Assembly: GCA_034401135.1 (NCBI GenBank)
Contig: JAWZSP010000003.1
Coordinates: 1,860,001 to 1,924,000 of the forward strand
DNA length: 64,000 bases
Reading direction: 5' to 3'
Source of the DNA: Volutella citrinella
Lineage: Eukaryota; Ascomycota; Sordariomycetes; Hypocreales; Nectriaceae
The number at the start of each line of letters is the position of its first letter. Positions within the stretch are counted from its first letter, which is position 1. The notes beneath the pieces are model-generated. The model searched no databases and had not been told where the DNA came from. It saw only the letters and a program-made list of their open reading frames with translations. Shown here piece after piece: positions 10,897 to 23,132 of the stretch. A program made the translations under genes and the position numbers.

Positions 10897-13181
10897 CTAC
10901 CGGCTGGTGAGGCGCGAGATGGTGAACACACCCACAATGGCAACTGCCAGGGTGACGATAGCTCCGGGAAGCAGAAGCTCATTCGGCACGCCGGCGATGA
11001 CTTGTTCCGGCACCACCGGAGCAGGAGCAGTCCTCAGCTTACGAGGCTTGCGGATTGTAGAGGAAATCTTGGAAGGAATCTTGGGCTCGTCGAAGTCTTC
11101 CTCCTCATCCTCATCCTCCTCTTCCTCATCATCCATCTCCTCTTCATCCTCAAAGTCTTCTTCCTCGGCCCACCACTTACGTCGCTCCCTCATGCCAGGG
11201 CCAGCTGAGACCACCTCTGGGGTAGGGAGAGCCATAACCTCGGCAACGGGACCTGTTGGGGTGGGAGGCTTCTCGGGGTCGTGGACATAGAGTTCGACCT
11301 TGTCTCGACGACTTTGGCGGGCAATCAGTACGGCCTCGACCAAGTCTTGATCGGCCGTAATGGAGACTGAGTCCCCTTCATCGTCCATGTAGCTGAGAGC
11401 AAAACCAGGTCCGCCAATTTTTCCATCCTCGACAGCAGGGACGCCACCGATGCCGTCGGCCTCCCCACCTAGCTTGGAAGCGACAGCACTCACAAAGGCG
11501 TCAATGCCGTCAGCGGCAACAATCTTGACTCGATGCACGCGGCCAGACGGGGCCTTGAACTTGAAAGGGAAAGGAAGCTCCTCGGGCAGGCGCACTTCGT
11601 GACCCTCAGGGATCGTGGAGCGAGTAGGCGATTCCAAGCCCACATGGGATGCAGAGTCTCCGGGGGCAACGCTATCGCCAAGTCGATCCCGAGTGATTTC
11701 AGGTGATGTGATACGAGATCCCAGGTTCGTATGCTGCATATGACTGCCCTCTCCGGACATGACGGATTCAGTCTCGTTGTCCAAAGACAGCCAAAACTTG
11801 TTCCACGCAGGGCCTTCGTCAGCAGTGTTGGACATGGTGTTAATCTGCTCAAGGGTGGCGTATGTGAGCTTGAGCACATCAACCATGCCAACAATCTCGC
11901 CTCCGTCGTTCATGACTGGCAAGTTAAGATAGTGGCCGTCTGTACCAAATTAGTTTGAGCATTCAAGAGCGATAGGTTCTCACTCACCATGCATCTTTCG
12001 GAGAGCGGCCTGCAGAGTCATGTCCATGGGAGCAAAGTCGGGGTGAGGTGTCATGACACGGACAACACTGCAGTTGGCGGGGTCCAGGCCGGGGGCAATC
12101 ACTCGAAGGACCACATCTTTGCTGGTAAAGATACCAGTGATGGCGCCCTGGTCCTGGACGAGCACAGCGGTGGTATGGTTCTCTTTCATGAGAGCAGCGG
12201 CCTCTTTGACCGAGGTCCTGACACTAACGGTCGTCGGTGGTATGCCATTCAAGACGGTCTCAAGTGTAGGGCCTGACATTTTGCTACGGAGAGCCTCAAC
12301 ATATTGAATGATCTGCTGAGGCTGCGTCGAACCAAGCTCAGATTGCACACCCTCGAGAGCGTCGTAGAGCTTCCTTGACGAAGAGTAGGCACGCTCCAGC
12401 TTCTCCATTGCATCATAAAAACACTTGGTGATGTCGAGAACACCAGAAATATCCTGGTTCTCGTCCATGACGGGCAAGTGTCGGAAACCCTTGCGGACCA
12501 TGAGATCCAGAGCATCCGTGGCACTGGTATCGGTTCGGGCGCAGAGCGGGTTCTTGGTCATGATCTCGGCGATGGTAACATTGGCGGCCTTGGCTCCGGC
12601 TCCGACGACTCGGAAAGCAAGATCCTTGGCGGTGAAAATACCCGCAATTCGGTCGTCATCGTCAGTCACCAGTACGCAATCCTCTCGCTTGGCGGCCATG
12701 AGCTGCGCGGCCTCGGAGACAGTCGTGGAGGGCTTGATCTGGAGGGCCGGGCTCGGCTTCAGGGCCAGGACAGTGCCCGGCGGAGCACGACGGGTGTGCC
12801 GAGCTCGGCTGGTGAGGTTCTTCTTCTTGGAGAGATCATTTTCGAGCTTCTTGCGGATAGCCTGTGTGCATGCCAAGGTCAGTATCGAGATCATGCCAGC
12901 GTCCCGTCATGCGAGGCCAGAAGCTCGGTTAAGAGCGTCGCTGGCGGACAATTATATCACGACAAGTATAGGGGCCGAGGGGGGTCACGAACCTCGTCCC
13001 GCTTGGACTGCTTCTGCCGGCTGGCGCTGACGGTCGAGCCCGTCTCGACAGGTTGGCTCGATGGCGTGGGCTCGAGGACTGGACGAGGAATGCTGGAGCC
13101 GCCAGCGGGACTGTTGCCAAAGGGGATGGCTCCGCGACCCTGGTTGCGGGTGGGCGTGCCTCTGTATGTGTTGCCGGACAT
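10897..13181 (-). CDS. CBS-PB1 domain membrane-anchored protein (S. pombe Mug70-like)
   Basis: Three exons: 13181-12993, 12861-11988 and 11939-10897, coding for 701 aa. After a Ser/Pro/Arg-rich N-terminus come four CBS motifs in two pairs (about residues 85-360), recognisable from repeats such as DCVLVTDDDDRIAGIFTAKD, IMTKNPLCAR, GFRHLPVMDE, ITGIFTSKDVVLRV and VMTPHPDFAP. A PB1 domain follows at about 470-565 (FKFKAPSGRVHRVK and YMDDEGDSVSITADQDL, the latter close to an OPCA motif). Then comes a strongly acidic segment (runs of Glu/Asp, about 590-625) and a single C-terminal membrane span (LLLPGAIVTLAVAIVGVFTI) ending in RLTSR. CBS pairs usually sense adenine nucleotides and PB1 domains form protein pairs. 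The order CBS4-PB1 matches a conserved fungal and plant family including S. pombe Mug70, whose molecular role is unclear. It should face the cytosol from a membrane as a tail-anchored protein; this is inference. Confidence 0.85.
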
Positions 13182-15710
13182 GGCGGGCGGCTTTTGTCAA
13201 CAAGGAGTCGAGCGTTTCTTCGGCGGTGCGGCAAAAGGCGAGACAGAAGCCACGGGCAAGAAAAAAAGACGAGGCTTTGGCGAGCAAATCAGCCGGAGGA
13301 GAAGGATGCACGCGAGCAGCCAATCGCAGCGTCACTGTTGGCAGAGATGGGGTGATGTTGGGAGCGCGGGCTGAGATGGTGACCTGGGTCCCTCCCCGAC
13401 ACTTTGGCAAGGTTGCGGGACGTTGTCGCGGTGACTGCCCAGGGCGCGCACTGGCCAAGCCACTTTCCGTTTGGCGGCTTCACCCGAAAGGGCCACCCAC
13501 GGGTTGGGAAGTCTCGCCCAGCGCACGTGTTATTGCGGTCTTGCTCTGGAACAGGGCCCATCGGAATAAATTACTACCTTCCCTTGGTCGTCATGGGACT
13601 CGCCCCGTATAAGGAGCCATGCTGGCAATTAGGCCTGAGGTGTACAATGGAGTCAGTGGCCCTGACGGAAGCCACAAGTTTTCATGTTCCCTCTTCCCCC
13701 AGAAGGAGCCACCGCCAGTTGGGTCCATCATGATACCATGAGCTGAGCCAAATAGGTCTGGCGGCTTTTCTCCAACAGGTGCGCACAGCACACCGACTGG
13801 TCCACCGCTCAATCTGCTGGCCCGGGGGTACTGCATGAGCAGTGCCATGGGTTTGCAGGATGTTTGCAGCTCAGAGGAATTATTACTAGTGCTATAGCCT
13901 CCATGCCAGCTCAACACGCCAAGGTCACAATGAACGAGCCAAAGATAGATCCCACGGCGGGCGCTTGCATGAACCAGACAAGCCAGACTCGGAGACAAAC
14001 AAAGCCTAGGCTGGATACCGCCCATTGACGCCTCTGTCTTTGTGCCTTGCATGAGCTTAAAACTTGTTTCTGAATTCGCGCTAGAAGGTCCATCAACTCG
14101 ACCCACCGCGAATCTTATGCTCTAGATTGATGCGGATGGTGTAGGGTGGTAGTAACATTACGACGATGGCGGCGGCGGCGGTCAACCATTTAGGTTCCCT
14201 TTCATGATGTATACCTTTGCAAGATCATGGTAAATTTAGTAGGATTATATATAGAGCTTTGTAGGATTTTCGTACTTATTTTTATTGATACATACACCTG
14301 CGCCTTTATCGTCAGATGGCATTTTACTATGGTGGCGGGCAAAATCCTAAGCGGCCGAACCAGTCAGTTGTTTCCTTTGCGAGACACGTACCTCCCTGCG
14401 TTGCCCGAGGGAAGTTTTGTACGTACTATGGTAATTAGTAGACCCCAGAATCTGTCCATCAGTCTCGGCTTGAGACACTAATCCTACGAAATAAGAAGCT
14501 CTAGCTGAGCCACGGCGCAAAATGCTCCGAGGGCAGTGGGGGTTCTGAGGATGACAAGAGGTAGCTTCTGATGCATCAACCACAAGTCTAGCCGGCTTCG
14601 CTTACGGGCTACATGCATGGAATGCTTCATGACGGCTAGCCATGCCTCCCTCAGACTAACCTCGAGCCGAAGCGGCTGGCCACCACGCGTTGCTTGGTTG
14701 CGCCGGATAGCCGCCCAGGCCGAGATTCCTGGCGCTGCCAGGGCCAAGTAGCCCAAGCTCCTACTCTGAGACATTCATCAGTCCAGGCGGCTGCCATGGG
14801 AGCTTGGGCCAACGCACCCGCCACGAAAGATACCACTGGAATTCAGCGTCGTCATGTGGTGCACTGTCATCTACCTGCACGCTGTTGAGGCCTAAAGAAG
14901 TGAGGCAGGGCTGGGTGCTCTTTCAAGCAGTGGCTGCACTAGAAAATCCCACTGAATGGTATTGGATGTGCTTGGGTCGGGCCAGGGGCAGCCTCTGGCT
15001 CCAACGCTACCTTATGTACAGCTCAGAGGCCACTGGAGGGAGAGCTTGAGATCCGCGGCTGCTGGGTGCCTTAATCTGACTTTGCGACAAGCAGCGTGCA
15101 GCTTACAGCTCCTTATTGCGCAGGATGGCCGAAACGAACGGAGGTAATGTCTGAGAATGGGTGCTAGCCGCCCCTAGTGACGTTGGTGGTGCGATTGGGT
15201 GCTCCTTAACGGGGTCGGAGCCGTTGCCGTGGCGACGACGTCAACAAGCCGAGCCGCCATTACACCGTCCTTACACCCCAACCGCCGGTCGAGCGAAGCT
15301 GGCCTCCGAATCCACTCTTCGGACCTGTATCGCTTCCTCTAGTAATACACTACAGAAGAAAACCAGACCAGCTTGCATATCGCATCCCGTCTGCCGAGAA
15401 AGCACTCACAAAGAGGCGAGCGATCTCAACTTTACACCCCATCGCCTGAACAAGGCGTCTACAACATCTCCTGTTCGCTGCAAGGTCGCCCTCGACTGAG
15501 CACGACAACACCCTTCCGCTAGCCCGGCGCTCTGTGCTTGCGCTGCGTGAGGTAAGCTTCAGAAGACTGCGACGATTGGATGGCGACGACGAGATGGAAG
15601 CCTGACCAGCTTGTGTGTTTTGCGCGTGCAGTTTCGGACCCAAAGGTTCCCATTCGACAATATAACCGACCGACGACAATTTCTATTCCGGACTCCCTTG
15701 CAACAAAAAT
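13182..15710. other. Long divergent intergenic region upstream of the Swi5-like regulator
   Basis: These 2.5 kb separate the start codons of two divergently transcribed genes. I find no coding sequence. A short GGC run lies at about 14167-14182. The 3' end, from roughly 15200, has the pyrimidine-rich look of a transcribed leader and contains a well-formed 5' UTR intron. The length fits a regulated promoter with a long leader for a transcription factor. Confidence 0.5.
15552..15631 (+). other. Predicted 5' UTR intron of the Swi5-like gene
   Basis: A strong donor (G/GTAAGC at 15552) and an acceptor (GTGCAG ending at 15631) enclose 80 nt with a CCTGACC branch-like motif at about 15601. It lies 79 nt before the start codon and needs no reading frame, so it is called from splice signals alone. 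Confidence 0.55.
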
Positions 15711-18140
15711 ATGCTGTCCAATCCGACAAACGGGCTTCACGCCAGGCAACGACAACATCGACGCCAAAACTCAACACCAACTGCCTTCCAAGGCGTGAAG
15801 ACTCCCAACCTGCCCACCACCGCCGCCCAACGACAAGCCGCTGGCCACCACCGCCGCGGTCTCAGCCTCGACATCCGACGGCAAGGCGCGACATCACCGA
15901 CAGCCCGGCAGGACTACATGGTAAGTACCAATACTAACAACACAGGATTAGCAGGCCACCCGCAGCATCAAGTTCTGCGAGAAGCGCAGCAGCAACGCAT
16001 TCAAGCACGCCCGGGCACACAGCAGCAACACCACTACGCCGCAATGGCACTTGGTGGAAACGAGAACTACTTGATCTCCCCCCATGGAACTCCCCAGGCA
16101 CAGCGGTTTGATCCGTCCTGCTTTGACCCTAACAGCATCCCCTTTGACCCTTACAGCGCAGAACTCGGCGTCATGATGGGCAAGGGCCAGCCTGCCTTTG
16201 GGGACAACATGTCGGGAGGTAAGGACTTTGACCTTTTTAACACAGACAGCGCCCTTTCAACACCCACGTTTATCAACTTCCAGGACAGCCCCACGGGCCA
16301 GGGCTGGGCCTCCGAGGGCGACACCTCCTGCACGAGGCGCACGTCGCGGAGGATCAGCAATGGCATCATGGACCGCGTCAGCAAGTTTGAGAACATGGGC
16401 GTGGACAGTGCCCAACGGCCAACAACACCACCCCCTTCGCAGAATGCCCCTAGTGAGTACAGCTGCTTGAATTTGGAGCCATGAAGCTATGTGGTCTAAC
16501 TAGAGCTCACAGACTACTTCCCTCCCACACCAATGGAGACTCCCCATGACAGGTTACCGAAGCAAGACTCAAGACCTGATAGATTCACCGATGGCTATGA
16601 TGAATCCATGGAGGAGACCATCAAGCCGGTCAGGAACCGCCCATCAAACCGCCGCGCCCAGACCATCTTCCAGGATATCAGGCGCCAGAATGAGCAGCAC
16701 AACGAGCCGAGCCCCCCCAGGTCAAACCCCCTTCCTGAAACTGAAAGCTTCCACGGCCTGCCGATGCAGACCCCCGACTACTTGAACATGAGCACCTTCA
16801 ACAGCGAGTTCCTGAAGATTGACACCCACTTCGACCGGGAGCAAGCTGCGCTTGAGATGAGCCAGCACATGGCCCAGCACAGCTCGCCCAGCACCCCCCA
16901 AGTAGGCCAGTTTGTTGGCGTCTACGACAATAAGCCTGATCTCCGACCCTACCCATTGACTGCCCAGACCCTCGCTGCGTCCCAGGAGGCGAGCGATTCC
17001 CGCCGCCAATCCCCCCACCGCCGCAACGAGTCCCTTGCCAGTCTCGCCAGTGCTGCGAGCATCGCTAGCATCAACATTGAAGAGACCAAGACCGACACTG
17101 GTGTGACCCTGGAGGAAATCTCTCAGTTCATCAGCGGCCCCGACGCCGTCGATGGAAAGTGGACTTGCATCTACGAGGACTGCAATAAGAAGTTCGGCCG
17201 CAAGGAGAACATCAAGTCCCACGTCCAGACTCACCTCAATGACCGTCAATACCAGTGCCCAACCTGCCAGAAATGCTTCGTCCGCCAGCACGATCTGAAG
17301 CGACATGCCAAGATCCACACCGGCATCAAGCCCTACCCTTGCGAATGTGGTAACAGCTTTGCGCGCCACGACGCCCTCACCCGCCATAGGCAGCGAGGCA
17401 TGTGTATTGGTGCCTTTGACGGCATTGTCCGCAAGGTGGTCAAGCGTGGACGGCCGAAGAAGAACCGCCCTGACATGGAGACCCGACTGGAGAAGTCTGC
17501 TCGCACTAGGAAGAAGAACATGTCCATCAGCTCCATGTCGTCCCTCTCTGGATATTCCGACAGCTCCGCCGTCAACTCACCCGAGAACGATTTCGGCATG
17601 CTCGATGACATGATGGATATGGGTATGGATGCTCAGACTCAAAACCTTGCGGCGGTATCATCTGCCCCAATGCCTTCCATGCCTGCGCCCATGATCAGGA
17701 GCGTGGCTTCCTCCCCCTCGGCCCTGAGTGCTCATTCCTACGTCTCCCCTGAGGCCATCATGGAAGGCACCCCAATGAACGCCAACTCCCCCGACAAGAG
17801 CGTTGCTAGCCAGTACAACACGCCCCCAGAGCTTTCGCAGTCGTCATCACCACCCGCCACCCAATTCTTTGACATGGACCCAAACACATCAATCGGCACT
17901 GACGATTTGAGCACGCTCTCGGGCACCTCGGCTCTCATGAGCTCTGCGCCCATGAGCGGAACCCTGCCTCTTGGAATGAGCGACCCCGAGGACGACATGC
18001 TACTCCAGTTTACGAATGACGATGGACTGGTCCAGCTGGACCGCGACCCAAGCATGCTGATGATGAGCAAGTTTGACGAAGAGTTCGACAGCGTCGGAAT
18101 GTTTACGAATAGCGACGACGTTTTCTTCGGCAGCACTTGA
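15711..18140 (+). CDS. Swi5/Ace2-like C2H2 zinc-finger transcription factor
   Basis: Two exons, 15711-16452 and 16513-18140, giving 789 aa. The N-terminal 450 residues are low complexity (Gln, Asn, Pro, Ser) with a short conserved-looking start (NSTPTAFQGVK, RRGLSLDIRR). Residues about 464-545 hold three zinc fingers: CIYEDC...HVQTH, CPTC...HAKIH and a shorter CEC...RHRQRGMC. This is the spacing of yeast Swi5 and Ace2, in which the third finger has a C-x-C entry and ends in Cys. Directly after comes VKRGRPKKNRP, an AT-hook-like basic motif also found at this place in Swi5. The C-terminal part is Ser/Met/Asp-rich and acidic, typical of an activation region. Swi5/Ace2 control late-mitotic and daughter-cell genes in yeasts; in filamentous fungi relatives affect growth and conidiation. 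DNA-binding activity is confident, the biological role inferred. The frame is read straight through an intron-like 25-nt motif at 15921-15945. Confidence 0.87.
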
Positions 18141-18874
18141 TCGGGCCCTTCCAAGTCCATCCATCATCACCACAAAAGCTTGTCATTCTACTGTCACATG
18201 TCTGGAGTAACTTAATCAGCCACGTTTTATGTCTCGATCGTCCTTTTTTTCAACGGATTGTTGCTTTGCAAGGATGTACTTACGACGCTCATGTCTTCAT
18301 CTGGACGCCTCGCGCAGGGGGTTCACGTAATCAGCTGCCATCCAGGGGTCTCTGGGAATCGACTCCCACCCGGTTGGTCTTGTACAATATGACGAATTGG
18401 GGACTCTATTTTTTTTCATCGTTTTTGGGCTGATTTCGGGCGAGGGCGAATCGGATACGGTTTTAGAAGCTGCTGGTCCAGGGCGGCGAGGGCGAGACTG
18501 CGTCCCGCGGCGCTGCTTGGAATCAAGCTTCCTCGGCTCTGTTTTTTTGGTTTTATCTGGCCACGGTAGAATTATTTCATGGAATGGGAAATACATTGAT
18601 GTGATTACATGTTCGACGCCCAAAAATCGTGTGAAGTGACTTGTGACCTATTTTTAGTGGCTTCTGACAGGTTGTTTGTCAACGGCACAATGCATGCCTC
18701 ATCGCCGTTTCGTGTGCTGAGCTGTTAGTGGCCCCACCGGGCGGTGTGCCTTGCACAGTGTTTGTTAGGTTAGGTGCTGGGAGTATCAATGCGTGCCGCT
18801 CCTTCTCAGCCTCGCAATAGCCCAAAGGACTTGGTCAACCCTGCAAATCTCGGATTGGCGAAGACTTCACCACC
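18141..18874 (+). other. Intergenic between Swi5-like and DUF4470-MYND genes
   Basis: It holds the 3' UTR of the regulator (T-rich stretches near 18240 and 18410) and the promoter of the next gene. There is no coding sequence I can support. Confidence 0.5.
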
Positions 18875-21800
18875 ATGTTGACTCCGACGGTCGCGTATCG
18901 GAACTCCTTCCTGTATGCCGCAGGAAACACACCCGCCACCAATCTAACCAAGGGCGTGCCGCAGGGCCAGGATGCCACCGTGCTCTCTTTGGGATGCGGG
19001 GACATACGCAACATCCTGTACACAGCGTATTCAAATAGAGGATTTCGTGAGTCTATAGAGGCGCCCTGCTTGAGATAAAAGCTCTTGCTGACGGCTGGAT
19101 AGCACAGAGAAAGGTTGATTTCACCTGCAACGATATTGACGAGAAAATCATTGGTGAGCCCGCAGCCAGAGCACAACAAGATTGCTCGCCTTACTGATCA
19201 TCCTAGCCCGCAACATTTTCCTCTTAACTCTGATTATAGTTGGGGATGAAAATGTAGACAGCAAAGTGCTCTGGGACATCTACTATCACGTCTATGTGGA
19301 TGAGACGTCACTCGCAATCGCCTTGAAACATGTTACCAAGCTGCTATCCGTCTCTGAGACCCTTGAAAGTTGGCACAGTAACGTCTACGGCAGAGCGATC
19401 AAATTCTGTGACGCCGACACATTGAGCGATGTCCGACAGGCTTGGAAGCGAATCAAGCGGGCAGCCCAGACAGCGCAGTCTGAAGCTGCCAACAAGGCGC
19501 TGGAAGAGAACCTTCGGGTATCTCAGGATTGGCGGGACGAGAAGTTCGGCAAGGGCGGTCTGAACGTTACGGGGCTTCGCTCCGCTGCGCCGCTTTCTTT
19601 GCAGTCGCAGGGCGAACTGCCAGAGGTGGACGCTCGGTACTGGAAGGACGGCACGGTGACGGCTCGAGCTGATGATTGTGCCATTCCCAACCCGCTGCTC
19701 GCTGGCCTCATCTCTGAGCGCGAGGTGCTACACTACGGCAATAACCCGGTCCTGGGTTACTATCTGGCCACTGCCTACGCGCCTCTTGTCGATAGATCGC
19801 CCCTCAAGTCTCGGTCCGAGGACGGCAGCTTCAGTGCTGTATCTGCTGCTCAGACTCAGTTCCGGGAGTGGGTGTCTGCTTTCAGAGATGGTGCGAGGAA
19901 GATTGTCGTGCGCTATGCAGTCGGCGATGCTCTCATGTTTTGCCACGGGCTTCAGAGCAGTGCGGAGACGGACAAGCCGGCGAGCCTCTACCGACGCCTT
20001 TGGGACTCCCGGCCGCTAGTATTGGATCAGTCTCAGTACAAAAAAGGTCGTGCTGGTCTCACGTCCTTTGATGTGGTCGACACCTCCAATCTTGGGGACC
20101 ATATTGGAGTCCTCAACCTACTTGTGGCGACCGGACCGCTCCTGAGAGATGAAGCGTGGGCTTCTATATCTACTGAGCTTCTGATAAAGCGCAACGAGTC
20201 GCAGCAGGACGTTTTGAACAGTCTGCTGTGCGGTGATGCGGCGACCGTCTCGCTTCTTCTGGGACTCAGCCCCGTGGAGTATTGGACGAACGCAAAGAGC
20301 GAGTCTCATGTTGACGAGTTCTATATTGGGTTGATGACGAGGTCGTCAACCAGCACGGAACAGCAACTTCGCACCAGGTTGACCTGGAAGCGTGATGATA
20401 GGTTTTCAGGCCACACGGGGGGCCGTGGCCGGCTCCACATCGAAGCTCCCGCTCTCGCGCGGATTGTTGTCAACGCCCATGGCCTAATGTTTGAGGGAGA
20501 GAATATCAACAAGGCACTTGCTGCGGCTAGCAGTAACCCGTGCCCTCACTTCCACAGAGGTAGCCTGGCTGCATTATTGAAGGTGGCCCAGGCTAGAATC
20601 GCTTCCGACTGGCCAGCCATGTTCGTATCGATGCTGGACACTATTGGCCGGGACACCAACCTTATGCTGGCGAGTAACCACTTGCAGGACCTCTGTCTCC
20701 AGCTTCATCTTCTTGGTGTGAACACTGAGCCTTGGATTTTGAACGAGGTCAGGACGATGCCCGACCTTGGCTCATTCAATGCCTGGAAGACGCTACCGCC
20801 AGTCGTCGCCGTGACAGTGGCTATCCCGCGAGAGGCAATCGGCAGGCTCTATGAGGGATCGGACTATCGGAAGAGGGCATCCCCTCCTCTCGTTGGCTCT
20901 CTCAGGGCTAGCTCTGCGGCTATTAAGCAGTGGCACAATATGTTTGGCGACGTCCACGTTGTTTTTGGCACTGTCAAAGAAACTGGTTCGCGCAGCTACA
21001 ATGACTACCAGCTTTCAGTCGTGGAGGACAAGGATGGATGGTCAGGCTCATCGCCTCTCATAGCTTCATGGTATGTGCCTACCTCCTCCCTCCAGGTTGA
21101 ACCTGGCTCGACGCTGGTGGGTCTCTGCGTGCCACCCAACGGTCAGACTTCTGTGCTCTATGGCCCCCTCCTTGGCATATCAATGTCAGTTTTCGAGACC
21201 AAGATTGGTGATACGAGCCGGGTCTACGTAACACAGTATCTTCCTGGCCAGAGCTCGTACCCAGTCATCTGTGGTGGCATCTCTCCCTTGCAAGATGTTT
21301 CTGAGAAGGGCAAAGACGATCGGACCACAAAGCTTCTGTCTGCGTTTCCTGCGTCCGAGGCTGCCATCGGCACGATTACAGGGCATCTGGACATAACATC
21401 TAAAAAGGGCCGGGACCTTCTCAAAGACAAGGCACCTATCGAGCTTCGGCAGAGCGACCCCTTTGTTATTGAGATCGTGTTTGGCGACAATAAATTGATG
21501 TGCCCTGTGCGATACCCAGCTCCGGTTACGAAAGAGGGCAGCAGAACGCGCATTGCTCGCACTACCGGATATATTGAAGTCATCGCACCTCTGGCGAAGC
21601 CTGGGACTTTGGATGTCTTGGCCGACTTTGTTTATCCTTCATGCATCACCGCCGGGGTCCCGGTGACCTTAAACACCCCGCACTTGAACCTCGACAATCT
21701 TCCAATTCTGGACCTTGACAAAAAGGACAAGATGCGTTGGCTCACAACCCTCACATCTCTCCAGTTCTCGTCCCGTGAAAAGAAACTCAGGGATGATACT

Positions 21801-22565
21801 GGTGATTCGGGGATATCAGACGATCCCCGCGTCAACTTCAAAGAGTCCTTGTTCACCATGTTCATGCTTGCATCTGGGTTACAAGGTGGACAGACTGGCA
21901 TGTTTGCCATCAACCACCCAGACAAAGGCGGGATTCACATGCTGCTGTTTGTTTCAGCAATACGCTTGGATGGCGATGCCTCGTCAGTAGTGCTAGATGC
22001 CGCAGTGATTCCGTTCACGACCGAGCTCATCGAGTCTGGGCGAATGGAGCCTTTCCTGCTGCTGATACGAACACTCGAATGCTGTACCCTGAGCGTCAAC
22101 GACGCAGAGCTGGACCTCTGGAAGAAGAATCTCCCGGCCATGGCTGAGCGGTGTCGCACATGGAGCCATGGGCCCAACTGCGAATACAAGAGGAAGAATG
22201 CCACCATTCCGCTGAGCCTGGGCCAGGGTCAACAGATCCTCTGCTCCTGCGGCAGAGGCCAGCTCCCGGATGATTTTGTATCGCTTCCTGAATGGGACAA
22301 TGCCGCCCCCAATGCGGTCCGGATCGCAATCAGCCCGACTTTTGCGGTGCCATTAGTGGAGGAGGTGGTTGACACCGCGGAGTTTGACAAGAATAAGTCC
22401 TTGGCAGAAGCAATTGAGAAGTGCCGGAGCTGTGGCAAGACCAAAGGAGCGGGAGGCGCTGCTTTGAAGAAATGTATGCGTTGTCAAGAGGTCAAGTACT
22501 GCTCGGCAGAGTGCCAGAAGAAGGATTGGAAAAAGCATCGCATGGAGTGCAAAAGTGCTGAATGA
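18875..22565 (+). CDS. Large DUF4470 and MYND zinc-finger protein
   Basis: Three exons, 18875-19046, 19103-19153 (only 51 nt) and 19207-22565, giving 1193 aa. The N-terminus matches the fungal DUF4470 region: YAAGNTPATNL, LSLGCGDIRNILYTAY and KVDFTCNDIDEKIIARNIFLLTLI. The GCGD-centred strand-loop resembles the cofactor loop of Rossmann-type methyltransferases, though catalysis is unproven. A long middle part (about residues 200-1130) has no domain I recognise. The C-terminus (about 1147-1190) is a MYND finger: CRSC, CMRC, YCSAEC and HRMEC, with all zinc ligands present; such fingers bind proline-rich peptides. Proteins of this DUF4470...MYND type are widespread in Pezizomycotina and Basidiomycota, mostly uncharacterised. 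Exon joins keep frame across both short introns and rebuild the conserved N-terminal block, which supports the model. No function can be assigned. Confidence 0.85.
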
Positions 22566-23132
22566 TGATCACTCTTAATGAAGAAAAGCACATCACTCGC
22601 AGACGCCAGCCATTGTTGGACTTGAGTAGAGCATAAGAAATTATTCGGCCTTGAAGCTGCAAAAAGAAATGTGTTTGTCACTAAAACCAATAACTGCCAT
22701 TAACTGATGTCGTACAACAATAAAAAAATATCTCAACATATCGTCTTTTCACTGGGCGTCTTATCCTTTCCCTAGTACATGCTTTTCGAGACTGGGGGAG
22801 CTGTCGCCTAGTCGATGTCGATGGAAGTGGATGGAGTCGAGGCTGCTCTGAGTGGCGCCCCTCAGCCATGCTACTGTAGGCTGCCAGCCCAAGATACAGT
22901 GGGGTGTACCTGACCGTAAATTGAAGTTACTGGTGCCTGCCGCCACACACAACGTCACACACCGCCCGCGTCTCCCCCGTGGCAGAAAAAATGTCCCCTG
23001 CCCGCTCTGCCCGCCATCCACAGCTGGAGTGTGTGCAAGCTTGTGGGATTACCAAATCGCGAGCCTCAGGTCCACCCCTCCATTCCTCCAACCTCGACAT
23101 ATTCCAGTGCAGCGAGCACAGCAGTAAACAAT
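22566..23132 (+). other. Intergenic between DUF4470-MYND gene and CCT6
   Basis: This is the 3' UTR of the upstream gene (AT-rich near 22620-22740) and the promoter and leader of CCT6. No further gene is seen. Confidence 0.5.
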
